This document shows positions 24,312-35,165 of a stretch of DNA of 64,000 bases, piece by piece. Every line of letters begins with the position of its first letter. The first letter of the stretch is position 1. The notes beneath the pieces were generated by a model, which did no database searches, was not told where the DNA came from, and saw only the letters and a program-made list of their open reading frames with translations. The stretch is from Impatiens glandulifera (Eukaryota > Streptophyta > Magnoliopsida > Ericales > Balsaminaceae), in the NCBI RefSeq assembly GCF_907164915.1, contig NC_061862.1:142653913-142717912 (forward strand), given 5' to 3'. A program made the position numbers and the translations under genes.

Positions 24312-24783
24312 CAGTTCAGATCTTCTGCTACCGATTGCCGTGTTCCCCTGTGGCGGACCAATCAGATTGCAGCATTATTATTTTAATAATAAATCAATCT
24401 GGGCAGGAGACGGAGGGAGGGAGAATCCGGAATCCGGGTTTAGGCCCGGGTTCACACCAGACGCCGTTAACGGAAGCGCCTGTTAACGCCAGGAAATAAT
24501 ATAATATTCATATGATAAACAGATAAGATATCTTCGCTCCGGGACCGTGTCAGAGGGGAGGGTGAGATACGATGGGAGCGAAGATCTACACGCCCGTTGC
24601 ACTGACCCTCATGTAAACCCCGCATACCCACCCATGAGAAGACCGCCTGCCGTTCATGAAAATACACTTACACGTCTATGTAAAGACCGAATTGACAGGG
24701 ATATTATATTTACGTTTATTAAATATTAATTTAATTTATTAAAAAACACATGCAGCGATATAATATTCGCTTCAATTAATTCA
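24312..24783 (+). repeat. Left terminal inverted repeat of the giant MULE
   Basis: Matches the complement of 45987-46458 with only a handful of substitutions (for example GGGCAGGAG against GGGCCGGAG). It contains a GC-rich inner part (GGGTTTAGGCCCGGGTTCAC) and the first AAGATATCTTCGC motif. Confidence 0.93.
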
Positions 24784-25760
24784 TTCATTTATTTTCTACG
24801 AATATTTATTTAATTTTTGTATTTAATTTTTTTTGCCTAGAGACTCTCTGGAGCGAAGATATATTTGCTTCAATTAATTTTAATTAAAACCCATGTAAAC
24901 CCCCCAACCCACCCATGAGAAGACCGCCTGCCTGCCATGGAAAGACACTAACCCGTTTATGTGAAGACCAAAATGACATGGATTTTATATTTCCATTTAT
25001 TAAATATTAATTCAATTAATTGAAGATGACATGCAGCAACCGAACAAATCTTCGCCTCAATTACTTTTCTATTTTTTTCCTTTTTTTTATTTCATTTTTT
25101 TTGGCTGGAGACCCTCATGAGCGAAGATATATTTGCTTCAATTAATTCTAATAAAAACCTCATGTAAAACCCCCCTACCCACCCATGAGAAGACCGCTTG
25201 CCTACCATGTAAAGACACTTACCCGCCTATGTAAAGGCCAAAATGACATGGATTTTATATTTCCGATTATTAAATATTAATTCAATTAATTGAAGATGAC
25301 ATGCAGCAACCGAACAAATCTTCGCCTCAATTACTGGCTAGTTTTTTTCTTGTTTTTTTTATTTCCGTTTATTAATAAATGTTAATTCAATTAATTTAAA
25401 ATGACATGCAGCGATATAATATTCGCTTCAATTAATTCATTAATTTTTTTTTTATTTAAATTTTTTTGCTGGAAGAGAATATTTGTTCGCCTAGACCATG
25501 TTCCATGTAAAATGGATTGAATAGTCGCTTCTCGAGAGAACACTTATTCGCCCCTGGTCCCTGTGTCATGTTACATGGAATGAATAGTCGCTTTTCGAAA
25601 GAAGACATGTTCGCCCCGGTTACATGAATATATATACCCCCTAATATGATTATTTTATAATCATTTCCGCCCGATTCATCTCTCTCTCTTCCTGCCTCCT
25701 TTTCACGGCGATTCGTAACCGGCTCCCCGTCGACCGAACCTGAATCCACATCTTCACGAC
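24784..25760. repeat. Left subterminal repeats of the giant MULE
   Basis: A roughly 240-bp module is repeated at about 24840-25075 and 25090-25340, with a related part in the TIR. It has GAGCGAAGATATATTTGCTT, then CCCACCCATGAGAAGACCGC, ATGTAAAGACACTTACCCG, and GACATGCAGCAACCGAAC. 25480-25640 holds two copies of a TTCGCC...CATGTTCCATGTAAAATGGA type phrase. The module recurs inverted on the right side, so the true inverted zone is about 1.2 kb. Confidence 0.85.
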
Positions 25761-25766
25761 TCCACA

Positions 25767-26936
25767 ATGGTACGTATTCCTGAATAGTAACTTTTCATAT
25801 TTAGGATTATGGAACTACTACACTAGATTCTGTTATGTGATGTTGTTGTCTCTTTAATCTTTAGGAAACCCTACTCTCAAAATGTCACCTTCACTGTAAA
25901 TCAATGTTATTTAGGAAAAATTACCTAGTGTTATGTTTTGGGATATTATTTCCATGAAACCCTAGTACATACTAACAAAGACCGTTTTTTTTTCATGCAC
26001 GTGCAGGCAACCGCCTCAGCATCCGTCCAAAACTTTGGCAAAGACTGGATTTTATGCCCAAATCAATTAACAAGTGAAGAGATAGTACTCTTCGTGACAT
26101 TTCTCCCTTTTTTTTCCATATTGTTTAAGTTTTCATCCTGTTTAACTGAAATATTTATGATTGTTCTTAAACAGCACTTGATGCAACAATATGCTAACAC
26201 ATGTGGTGCCACGGTGACAATGAGGTGGCGAGACGATGTGACCCACGTCATAGCATCCACCGATTCTAATGGTGGATGCGGTCGCACTATCAAAGTATTG
26301 AAGGGCATATTGAACGGGAGTTGGGTCCTTACCATTGATTGTGAGACTCTGTTATTCTTAACCCTTTACTGTTAACTCAATATTCATTTTCACATATATG
26401 AAACTAAAAACACCTCTTACTTTTATACAGGGATAAAATCATCAATCAGATTTAACTGTTACGTGGACGAGGAACCATACGAGGTGCAGCGAGATAATCA
26501 TGGGACTGTGGGCGGTCCAACTGGCAGAATGCGGTATTTGAACAATGTAAGTTTTCTCTTATTCCTACTCCTCCATATGATATTCAATTGTCCATGATTA
26601 CTAATAATGTTTTGTATTTTCTTTCAGCTGCCGAAACTCTTCGACAGTTACACCTTCATATTTGCAGGGGAATTCATCCCGGCTTACAAACTGGATCTTA
26701 TGGGGTTTGTAATTGCTGGAGGAGGTACAACTAAAGAAATGGAGAATCCATTTGTCGAGCCCGAGGACGACAAAACTATAGTTGTATACGACAAGTCTCG
26801 GCACGATGTTAATGAACTTGTTTGGGTATTTGAGGCAGAGAATCCTCTGAAGACATATTTGGATGTGTTTGGTGTTCCTCACACAAGCTTGCTAGAATCC
26901 ATTGCTGCTTGTGATTTGCAGCCTTTGTTTTTGTAA
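25767..26936 (+). CDS. Tandem-BRCT protein, BRCA1/BARD1 C-terminus-like, carried by the giant MULE
   Basis: Five exons, 25767-25769 (only the ATG), 26007-26084, 26175-26340, 26431-26546 and 26628-26936, join in phase into 223 residues. BRCT 1 (about residues 15-95) has GATVTMRWRDDVTHVIAST, GGCGRTIKVLKGILNGSWVL and TIDWIKSS. The linker has DNHGTVGGPTGRMRYLNN. BRCT 2 (about 122-220) starts PKLFDSYTFIFAGEF and ends with LLESIAACDLQPL. This is the arrangement of plant BRCA1 and BARD1, whose BRCT pairs bind phosphopeptides in DNA repair. The RING and other N-terminal parts are absent. All splice signals and the frame are intact, so it may be expressed. The role for the transposon is inferred, perhaps repair of excision or insertion sites. 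Confidence 0.85.
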
Positions 26937-27503
26937 TACACATGTGTTGGTTTAATTTGTTACTTAATATTTGAATATTTTGCATTCTTGAAAATTCAAT
27001 GTCATATTTGATTTCAGATTTATCTTTTTTGTTCTTCGAATTGTTTTTTTTTAAAACATCAGCCTTATATTTAACTAAATCTTGAAACATTAAGAAATAA
27101 TGTATAACTTGAAGTATAAATTTGATAAATAATTAATATTTTTTAAAACTACTGTCAAAATAATATTTCTAAAACAATTGTCAAAATAATAACAGTATGT
27201 GAAGAAATCTTCGCTTACTGATTGATTGATTGATTTATTAATTTTATTTCATAATAATTTTTGTCATTTAATTATTAAAATGAAATAATTTTTTTAACAA
27301 GTCACCTCACCGCCACCTAACACCTGCCACCTTTTCATTAAATGCTGCATGCAGCAAGCCATGCTGCTAGACAAAATTTGTACTATTCTCTCTCTCACCC
27401 GTACGACCATTTCTTCGCCGGAGTTATACTACATTGTCTACCATCGACCTCTCCTTCGCCGGAGACTTCATTATAATATCAATCCATCTTCCTAAATTAT
27501 AAA
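26937..27503. promoter_or_regulatory. BRCT gene 3' flank and transposase 5' region
   Basis: Contains the untranslated ends of the neighbouring genes. A GTGAAGAAATCTTCGCTT motif near 27198 and a pyrimidine-rich CTCTCTCTCACC leader at about 27388 precede the transposase ATG. Confidence 0.5.
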
Positions 27504-30257
27504 ATGGTATGTTTTTGAATGTCATCTATACCTTCTTTACTTTTCGTCCCAACCTTTTCTATGTGTTTTGAATACTCGACATGAAATGTTCTGTTCTGTT
27601 TGATTATCAGGAAGGAACACATATCAGCGAGAATGATATGGACGAGAATGATATTAATGATTTAAGGTAACATTGTTTAACTTCTCCAATATTTTTAGTG
27701 CACATGTAAGCGAAGATCTCTTCACTAATATATTTTTAGATAATATCTTATAAAGCGAAACTATATTCGCCTAATATTACAATCTTCATACTGTTGAAGT
27801 GAAGCTTTCTTCGCTTATATTGTTTTCATTTTCCAATAATCTACAAGTTCTGGTTAGTTGAACCTTTATTTTCCACGTGTTCAAACTGAACAGCGAATCT
27901 GCTACTTGTCGTCGTCAATTGAATTTCGATGCAAACGGCCAACCTTTGGAGGACATCGAAGCCAACTTAATTCCACTTTTAGGTAGAGAATTTGAGAGTG
28001 AAGAAGAAGGCTACGTATTCTACTTAGCATACGCTAAACTAATAGGATTTGGTATAAGGCGCAGTTCAAAACATGTAGACAAGGAGGGTAAAATACTGGA
28101 TAGAGTTTTTTGTTGTAGTGCACAGGGTGAACGGGGAAAGGACAAACGTGATGTCTATGTGAAACGTAGACGTTCTGTGACTCGGTTCTGTTGTGAAGCG
28201 AAATTGAGGATAAAGAGGGCAGACAATGGAAAGTTCCAAGTGGTAAATTTTATTAGTGATCATAGTCATCCTCTTGCAAGTCCAAAGAAAACTCACCTGT
28301 ATAGATGCCATAGGAATATTTCTGCAGTTGCAGGCTTACATATCGAGATGGCCACTAACGTGGGAATTCCTCCTAAGTCATCACATGCTCTAATGTCTAA
28401 ACAAATCGGTGGAAGGGAGAATCTAGGTTTTCTTTCTGAGGATTACAAAAATTACCTGCGCACGAAAAGAACCAGAGAGTGTAATTTTGGGGAAACAGGG
28501 GGTGTATTAGAGTATTTGCAGAAAAAACAATCCAATGATCCTGGTTTTTATAATGCTTTTCAACTTGATGCGGACGATTTGATAACGAATATTTTTTGGT
28601 GTGATTCCAACATGCGGTCCGATTATTCATACTTCGGAGACGTGGTCAGTTTTGACACCACATACAAGAAGAATAATGAAGGTCGTCCAGTTGCGCTTTT
28701 TGTAGGTGTCAATCATCACAAACAATCAATTATTTTTGGAGCAGCTCTATTATACGATGAAACTGCGATGACTTTTGATTGGTTGTTTGAGACTTTCACC
28801 AAAGCTATGCATGGGAAAAAACCAAAAACCATTCTTACAGATCAAGACGCGGCCATGGCTAAGGCCTTGGCGTCTACATGGCCCGAAACAAATCATCGTC
28901 TCTGTATTTGGCACATATTTCAAAATGCAGCCATACATCTTAGCTCGGTGTTCCATAATTTCAGAGATTTTTCTAAGGATTTTTCTTCGTGTATATATGA
29001 TTTTGAAGAAGAGATAGAGTTTGTTGAAGCTTGGAATCAAATGTTGACAAACTACGGGCTTGAAAACAACGATTGGTTGAAACGCATGTTTAGCATCAGG
29101 CGAAAGTGGGCATTAGTGTATGGACGACAAATGTTTTGTGCTGATATGACGACAACACAGAGAAGTGAGAGTATGAACAGTATGTTGAAAAGGTACTGCT
29201 CCTACAAACACAAGTATTTAGAATTTTTCAAACACTTTGAAAGACTACTCGATGAAAGAAGATATGATGTGTTGAAGGCTGATTTCAAATCAATTACCAG
29301 CCAACAGAGTCTTAACTATCCAGTTTTGATCTTAAAGGATGCCTGCAAAGTTTACACCCCAGAGGTCTTTAAGTGCTTTGAACAACAATGGTTTATGTCG
29401 CATGATTGTGGTGTAGAAATGTTAGAGGATGTCGACACACACAGAAAATACAAGGTAACACCCCACACTAGGAGATGCTCTCATACAGTTACAGTTCATA
29501 AGAATGACGATAAGAATATCGAGTGTAGCTGCTGTAAATTTGAATTTGGAGGGATTTTGTGTGCTCACATCCTAAAGATTTTCACAACGATTGACGTGTT
29601 GAAGATTCCTCCGGCGTTGATATTGAAGAGGTGGACAAGAACAGCCAAAGATGGAATATTTGGAACTGATCCAATCGTGGACAGTACTAATGTTGATCCG
29701 AGTGAGCTTCATAACATAAGATACAGAGATTTGTGTGGGTTGTCCATGCATTTATTTACCAAGGCAGCCGAAAGAGATGACACTTACAATCATGTCAAAG
29801 AAATCATGCTGAGCCAGTGCACGTTTGTGGATAAAAAATTGCAGGAGAGTATAAATATGCAAACTCCACCAACCGGTGTATCACGTTCTGCCGAGGGTGC
29901 CCCTGTTCAAGCAAAAGGAATGAAAACTAAGAAGCCCACAAAGTCTGGTAAGAGAAGGAAAGGTGGACTGGAGAAGAACTCAAGAAAACGAAAATCAACA
30001 AGAATAACTAGTGAATCACATATTCCGGTATGAAATTGCTGACTTACCTTCTTTACTAATAATTGTGTTATTAATATTCATATAATAACATACTTTTAAA
30101 TAAATTTGATATTCCTTTCCAGCCATCAAGTGCAATGCCAACGACAACTCCTCAGTTCTCAACTCCTCAACAATGGGACGAAAGTTTCAGCATGGACGCC
30201 AATACTCCGTTCACTGTTCTTTTGTCATCTCAACTATCGAACTCCAGTTTCATGTGA
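27504..30257 (+). CDS. FAR1/MURA-type transposase of the giant MULE, intact
   Basis: Catalyses cut-and-paste transposition by recognising the TIRs. Exons 27504-27506 (only the ATG), 27611-27666, 27894-30027 and 30123-30257 give 775 residues with matching phases. A FAR1-type zinc DNA-binding domain spans about residues 50-150 (EFESEEEGYVFYLAYAKLIG, then CCEAKLRI and HSHPL). The DDE domain shows Asp at about 274 (SFDTTYKKN), Asp at 335/337 (LTDQDAAMAKAL) and Glu at about 445 (TTQRSESMNSM). A SWIM zinc finger (CSCCKF...CAHILKIF) lies at 564-580, then a basic tail rich in KKPTKSGKRRK. Nothing in the frame is broken, so the enzyme should be active if transcribed. The same family includes domesticated FHY3/FAR1, but linkage to TIRs makes this a transposase. 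Confidence 0.94.
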
Positions 30258-31087
30258 AATCTGATATGTATATAGTATTGTATGTATGTTGTATTTGAAA
30301 CCAAGAATAATGTCGAATGTATGCATGCAAAGTTTTATGAAATACCAAATGAATGACCACACTAATTCATTTCTAAAAAATTAAAAACACCCAAATCAAT
30401 CGAATATTTATTCGCCCCCAGTCAACTAATATTAAGTATCCTTTTAGTTACAAATGGAGAAAATGAAACATAAAACTGAGGCGAATATGTGTTCTCTTGA
30501 ACCTCACCATGTATCTCGGGCGAATATTTATTCTCCTCATATTTGTCTGATGAAATTGATATTTATGTTGAAACTGGTATTTACATGTCGGGGTAAGTGC
30601 AGTGACATGACAAGTCATCCCGCTTCTCATGGATGAGATGGTGGCTTTACATGATCAATAATTTGAGGCGAATATGTATTCGCTTCATCGAAAATATGTA
30701 TTTGAGGCGAATATTTATTCTCTTCATATTTCTTTCATGAAATTCGAGGCTTCACATATATATTTTATGAATGGAAGGTCTTTGAAGCGAATATTTATGC
30801 GACTCATGTTTCTTTCACTTAATTTATTCATTTAACACATAATTGAACAAGTATTTGAAAATCAAATTTCATAAAAAACACACTTCATGTATACATGTTC
30901 ACTAAGGATGTGAAGTAACAATTTTTGAGAATTGAAATTACACAACATATTCTTTATTGTAACAATAAATCATTACAATTATAGGAATAGTTTAATTACC
31001 CCATCTGTCTATGAGTACATTATTGTACTCATGTGAACTAAAATTCTTTGTAAAATTTAATTACACAATATGTATACAGTTCCTAAT
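30258..31087. other. Non-coding space between convergent genes of the giant MULE
   Basis: Holds the 3' ends of the transposase gene and the first Ulp1-like gene. At least seven GCGAATAT-TATTCGC-like motifs are clustered between 30400 and 30800. No coding region is supported. Confidence 0.65.
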
Positions 31088-32337
31088 TCATTGACTTATC
31101 CATTTACGGCAGGAATTGTAGACCTTGCTCCTGGCCTTGTTGAGCTCCGAGCCAATGACACGCCAACAGTATTCCATCCTTAATGTCTTTATTTGGTTCC
31201 TTACATTTCTTTTAACTCCAAAGCCAGTTTTCCACCCCTTCACCTCACCTTCATACGTCTCCATGTGTCTCATGCAAAAAATGCCGCAGTCAGTGTAATT
31301 CTTTGAATCATGCCATGGCAATTTCAGACATATCTTTTCCAAACCGCCATACTTTTTAGCAAGAACGGGGTCTACGTCGTTCATATATTGTTGAATGTAG
31401 TCATCCTGATACATCATTACAAACAACATTATGTAATGTATTTTAGTGCTACTAGAATTCCAAAATTGAACTATTTTAAATTTTAATTGTAGTGTCATAC
31501 CAAGATTTGTGCATTCTTATATCTTCTTTCGAAGGGCGATTGCATAGGTGACTGCCGGTTATCAATTACTTGAAATTGCCTTTGTATGAAGTTATAGCAA
31601 ACCAGGTAGAAATGTCTGTCATCAATGATTGGGAAAAACAACTGTGGATAGAATTAAAGAAGATTAGATTTGAACTGAGTGGTAAATGATATTATAAGGT
31701 ATGACAGCCAGAGATGTACTTACGAGGTCCACTTCCCAGAGGTCCATTTTTGAAATTTGGAAAGCCCGACCTTCTAGACAGAACCTGTCATTGAATTTTT
31801 CTCGCGTAGTTATCCCACCTTCACGAAAAATCTGTTTACAGCAGTCTTTAGTCTCACAAGAATAACATAATTGATAAATAACAGTGCTAGTACAACTTAC
31901 GGTGAGCACGGTTGTGTAGAAAATCTTCTTGTAACGACGTTTGACATTTTTCCTAGAAAGGTCGTGCAAAATGTATGACCAAACATCAATAATCATACTG
32001 TCTACCCAGGTTTGATCAGCCATTGTAAGCATGTCCCCGCGCGTCACGTGTAGACATAGGTTTTCCGCAATAAATAACATTTCACTACATGAAAACAGCA
32101 AAACATGTTTCAAAATGGTGTACAATTCCTATTTTTTATGAATAATTAAGCATTTGCAGGAAACATACCTTGGATCAAGTCCTCCAGCAAATTACGAAAC
32201 CCACAAAAATCTTCTGAAAGTTTGTTAGTTTCTTTTCATCCCTAAACATTTTATTGAAATGTGGGGTTTTCAAAGCTGGAGGCAAGTCCAATGCTTTAAG
32301 CCATTCTTTCGTTTGCATGTTTGGACGAGAAGACCCA

Positions 32338-32530
32338 GTTTGAAGTGGCGGTAGTAGACTGGAGATGCCTTCTTCAGGTTCATTCTTTACTATCTCCAAA
32401 GAAGAGGCGGTTTGAAGTGGCGGTAGTAGACTGGAGATGCCTTCTTCAGGTTCATTCTTTACTATCTCCAATGAAGAGGCGGTTTGAAGTGGCTGTGGTA
32501 GACTGGAGATGCATTCTTCAGGTTCCTTTT
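32338..32530 (-). repeat. 72-bp coding repeat in Ulp1-like gene 1
   Basis: Units start at 32341, 32413 and 32485, exactly 72 bp apart, and encode SSLEIVKNEPEEGISSLLPP in the minus-strand frame. Near-identical units imply recent amplification. Confidence 0.88.
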
Positions 32531-32754
32531 AACTATCGCCAAAGAAGGAGAGTTTTTGTTGGTTTCGGTTTTTGATGACATCGGTTAACCAATCAGTTTT
32601 CAAATTTCGTGGGCTTTTCTTTGGACATTTAAGGCCTTTGAAGGTCCTGCTTCCTCTTTTTTGTGATAATTAGGGTAGGAGGCAAGGCTGGGGTGGTTGG
32701 AGTGCTGGTGTTCGTGTTGGTTTCTGTTTTGGGAGTAATTGGGTTGTGCTTTGG

Positions 32755-33200
32755 GTTTGGCTTGTGCCATTGGAGGGGGTGTGGTTTTGAGAGGAGGAAT
32801 GGGGTTTGCTTTGGCTTGTGCCATTGGAGGGGGTGTGGTTTTGAGTGGAGGAATGGGGTTTGCTTTGGCTTGTGCCATTGGAGGGGGTGGGGCTGGGGTT
32901 TTGAGTGGAGGAATGGGTTTGCTTTGGCTTGTGCCATTGGAGGGGGTGTGGTTTTGAGAGGAGGAAGGGGGTTGGCTTTGGCTTGTGCCATTGGAGGGAG
33001 TGTGGTTTTCATTGGAGGAATGGGGTTGGATTTGGCTTGTGCCCTTGGAGGGGGTGTGGTTTTGATTGGAGGAAGGGGGTTGGCTTTGGCTTGTGCCATT
33101 GGAGGGGTGTGTGGTTTTGATTGGAGGAAGGGGGTTGGCTTTGGCTTGTGCCATTGGAGGGGGTGGGGCTGGGGTTTTGGTATCTGTTTTGAGTGGAAGG
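32755..33200 (-). repeat. 54-bp proline-rich minisatellite in Ulp1-like gene 1
   Basis: Eight units begin CTTGTGCCATTGGAGG (plus strand) at 32761, 32815, 32869, 32928, 32982, 33036, 33090 and 33145. Most intervals are 54 bp, but one is 59 and one 55, which break the frame. On the minus strand they encode MAQAKANPLPPIKTTPP-type repeats. Confidence 0.92.
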
Positions 33201-35165
33201 GGGTTCTTGTGGGATTGGGGTGTTGGTGTGAGGGTGGTTTGTGTGTGGTCTAGGGTGTTTAGAGGATGGGTGTTGGATTTGGCTTGGTTGTCTGCGTTGA
33301 TATTTTTTGGATGTTGGGAGAAAAGGGTGCTCTTGTTGGATGGGGCCGTTGGTGGGTGGTTGGCTTTGTCTTCGTTTCGGTGGTGGGGGTGAATGGGTTC
33401 TTGTTCGATGGGGCAGTTGGATTGGTGTTGTCAGGGTTGTTGGTAGGAAGGGTGTTGCCTTTCGCTTGGGTGGTGGCTTCCGTGTTGGGGTTAATGCCAC
33501 TTCCTCTGGGCTGCTGCTTTTTGTTTTGGTCCAGACTCCGCTGTAAGCCTTCCCTCAGGATTGCATTGGAGTTTAGCACCGTGGCCAATGGCTCAAATGC
33601 AGACTGTACAAGTTCCATGTCGTTTATCTAGTGCATCTCATTCAGATATTTAGCCCCTTGTGCCAATTCTTCGGCAGCGGCCGCAACCTTCCTCAAACAT
33701 GACGCCAGGTTTTGTGTAATTGGAGCATGCTCAGTTGGATGGTCATCTCCAGATTGTGGTGGTGTTGGCTGCACATTTTGTTGCATCGGTGGTTGCTCAT
33801 TCGGAATGGCTATGCGAGCAACCACCCTACCATGTCCAAACCCCCCCTGTGCAGCCTCATACTCAACCCTTTCGTACATCTTCTTCTCGTCCCAGCATCC
33901 TAAAATAGGAAAACTCCTTGAGATCTGACTGTTTACCTTGAACTCAACCACACGGTCCAAGTAGCACAACTGATACATTAGCATGAACAAATATATGTTA
34001 CGTTCAAAGTCATCAAAAAATTATGAATGTACAACCTCCAGCAAATAGATTTCTACACTCACCAAAAGAAAGGTTAATGGTCCATGGAAATAGGATGTCT
34101 TCTTTGCTTTCCACTTATAAACACTGTCGACTAGCCCGTCTAACGTGAACTTGCACCAGTTGTAGTCTTTGATTTTAGATACATCCTGGAGGGATTTCAG
34201 TACTTTGAATCTGAAAATAAAAAAGTAGTGACTCAAGCCATTTAAAATGATATTGAAGTTCTAAATGAGATCACATAATTAATGCTAGGTTCTTTGGGTT
34301 TACCTGCACTGTGGATTTTGGGATGTCCACAAAAAACTAGATACAACAAACACCACGAAGTCCATCTTGAAGTTACTGTCTCCTTCTGTGTTCTGTAGAA
34401 TTTTGTCAGGCATTTGGTAGGTTGAAGGACCTCCACTGTTCTCGAATCCCCATCTCCTTCTCCACGCCGTGAGATGGTCCTTGTACACCTTGTCGTCCGT
34501 GTGATTTCCTAAACACTCTGCCACTACTAATTCACCTCTGGGTATGTTCAATACACATTGATCATCCTCTTCATCAATCTGCATCTCCTCTCCACTGTGT
34601 AGGACGATGCTCCTCCTTCTGGGATTGAATAGACTCACAATGCACCGTGAGAATTGAAGTGGGCATTTTGATATGCCAAGTGACAGAAGGGAACCAAATC
34701 CTATGTCCCTCACAGCCTGCTTCTGTTGTTCAGATAACCGGTTAATCAGGTGATGAAGGCCCGATGGAGAGGTTCTGCTCTTGAAATCGACATCAGGGTC
34801 ACGAGTCCTTCTTCTTTTCTTTTGAACCTGGTTCTCACTAAGTGCTTCATTCGCCGCGTTGGCCAGAATATCCAGTGGTGTCGTGGGCGTGCCTGATGCA
34901 TCGGGTTTTCGTTTCCTTTGTTGAACACTACATTATTATTAGCAAATTGGCTTACTTACCTAATCCAAATATAGTCAAATTTGTACAATTGTAACATTCG
35001 CGTAATTACCTTAGTGTGTTCACTTTAGTCGTGGATTCAGTATATGGAACTATTTGCATATCGGAATCCTGATTCTGAGATGTTAAAGTCACATTTAGAT
35101 TCGAACGACCTAAACTAAGAAAACGAAATAGACACAAGCATGCAACCGTAAACACTTCTTACCAT

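Larger units (their letters stand above)
31088..35165 (-). pseudogene. Ulp1-like (C48) protease gene 1 of the giant MULE, damaged
   Basis: Starts with an exon holding only ATG (35165-35163), then 35074-35010, 34927-34304, 34210-34063 and a fifth exon from about 33981. The N-terminal domain (DIGFGSLLSLGISKCPLQFS...DFVVFVVSSFL...NWCKFTLDGLVDSVYKW) is that of plant Ulp1-like transposon proteins. An in-frame TAG at 33628-33630 is followed by more sense codons. A proline-rich minisatellite with frameshifting units comes next. Catalytic exons 32084-31901, 31831-31724, 31641-31501 and 31405-31088 carry His in DDRHFYLVCYN, Asp in QVIDNR and Cys in NYTDCGIFCMRHME. The usual oxyanion Gln appears as His (PWHD, against DWQD in gene 2). 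Ulp1-family enzymes remove SUMO. Continuity between repeat and catalytic exons is not resolved, so it is probably inactive. Confidence 0.8.

Noticed and set aside
24277..24729. Open frames in the left TIR, also seen in the right TIR
   Set aside because: They exist twice only because the TIR is duplicated. They overlap in several frames and have no splice or domain evidence.
32663..33253. Glycine/tryptophan-rich open frames on the plus strand
   Set aside because: They are antisense readings of the 54-bp proline-rich minisatellite, which leaves all frames open.
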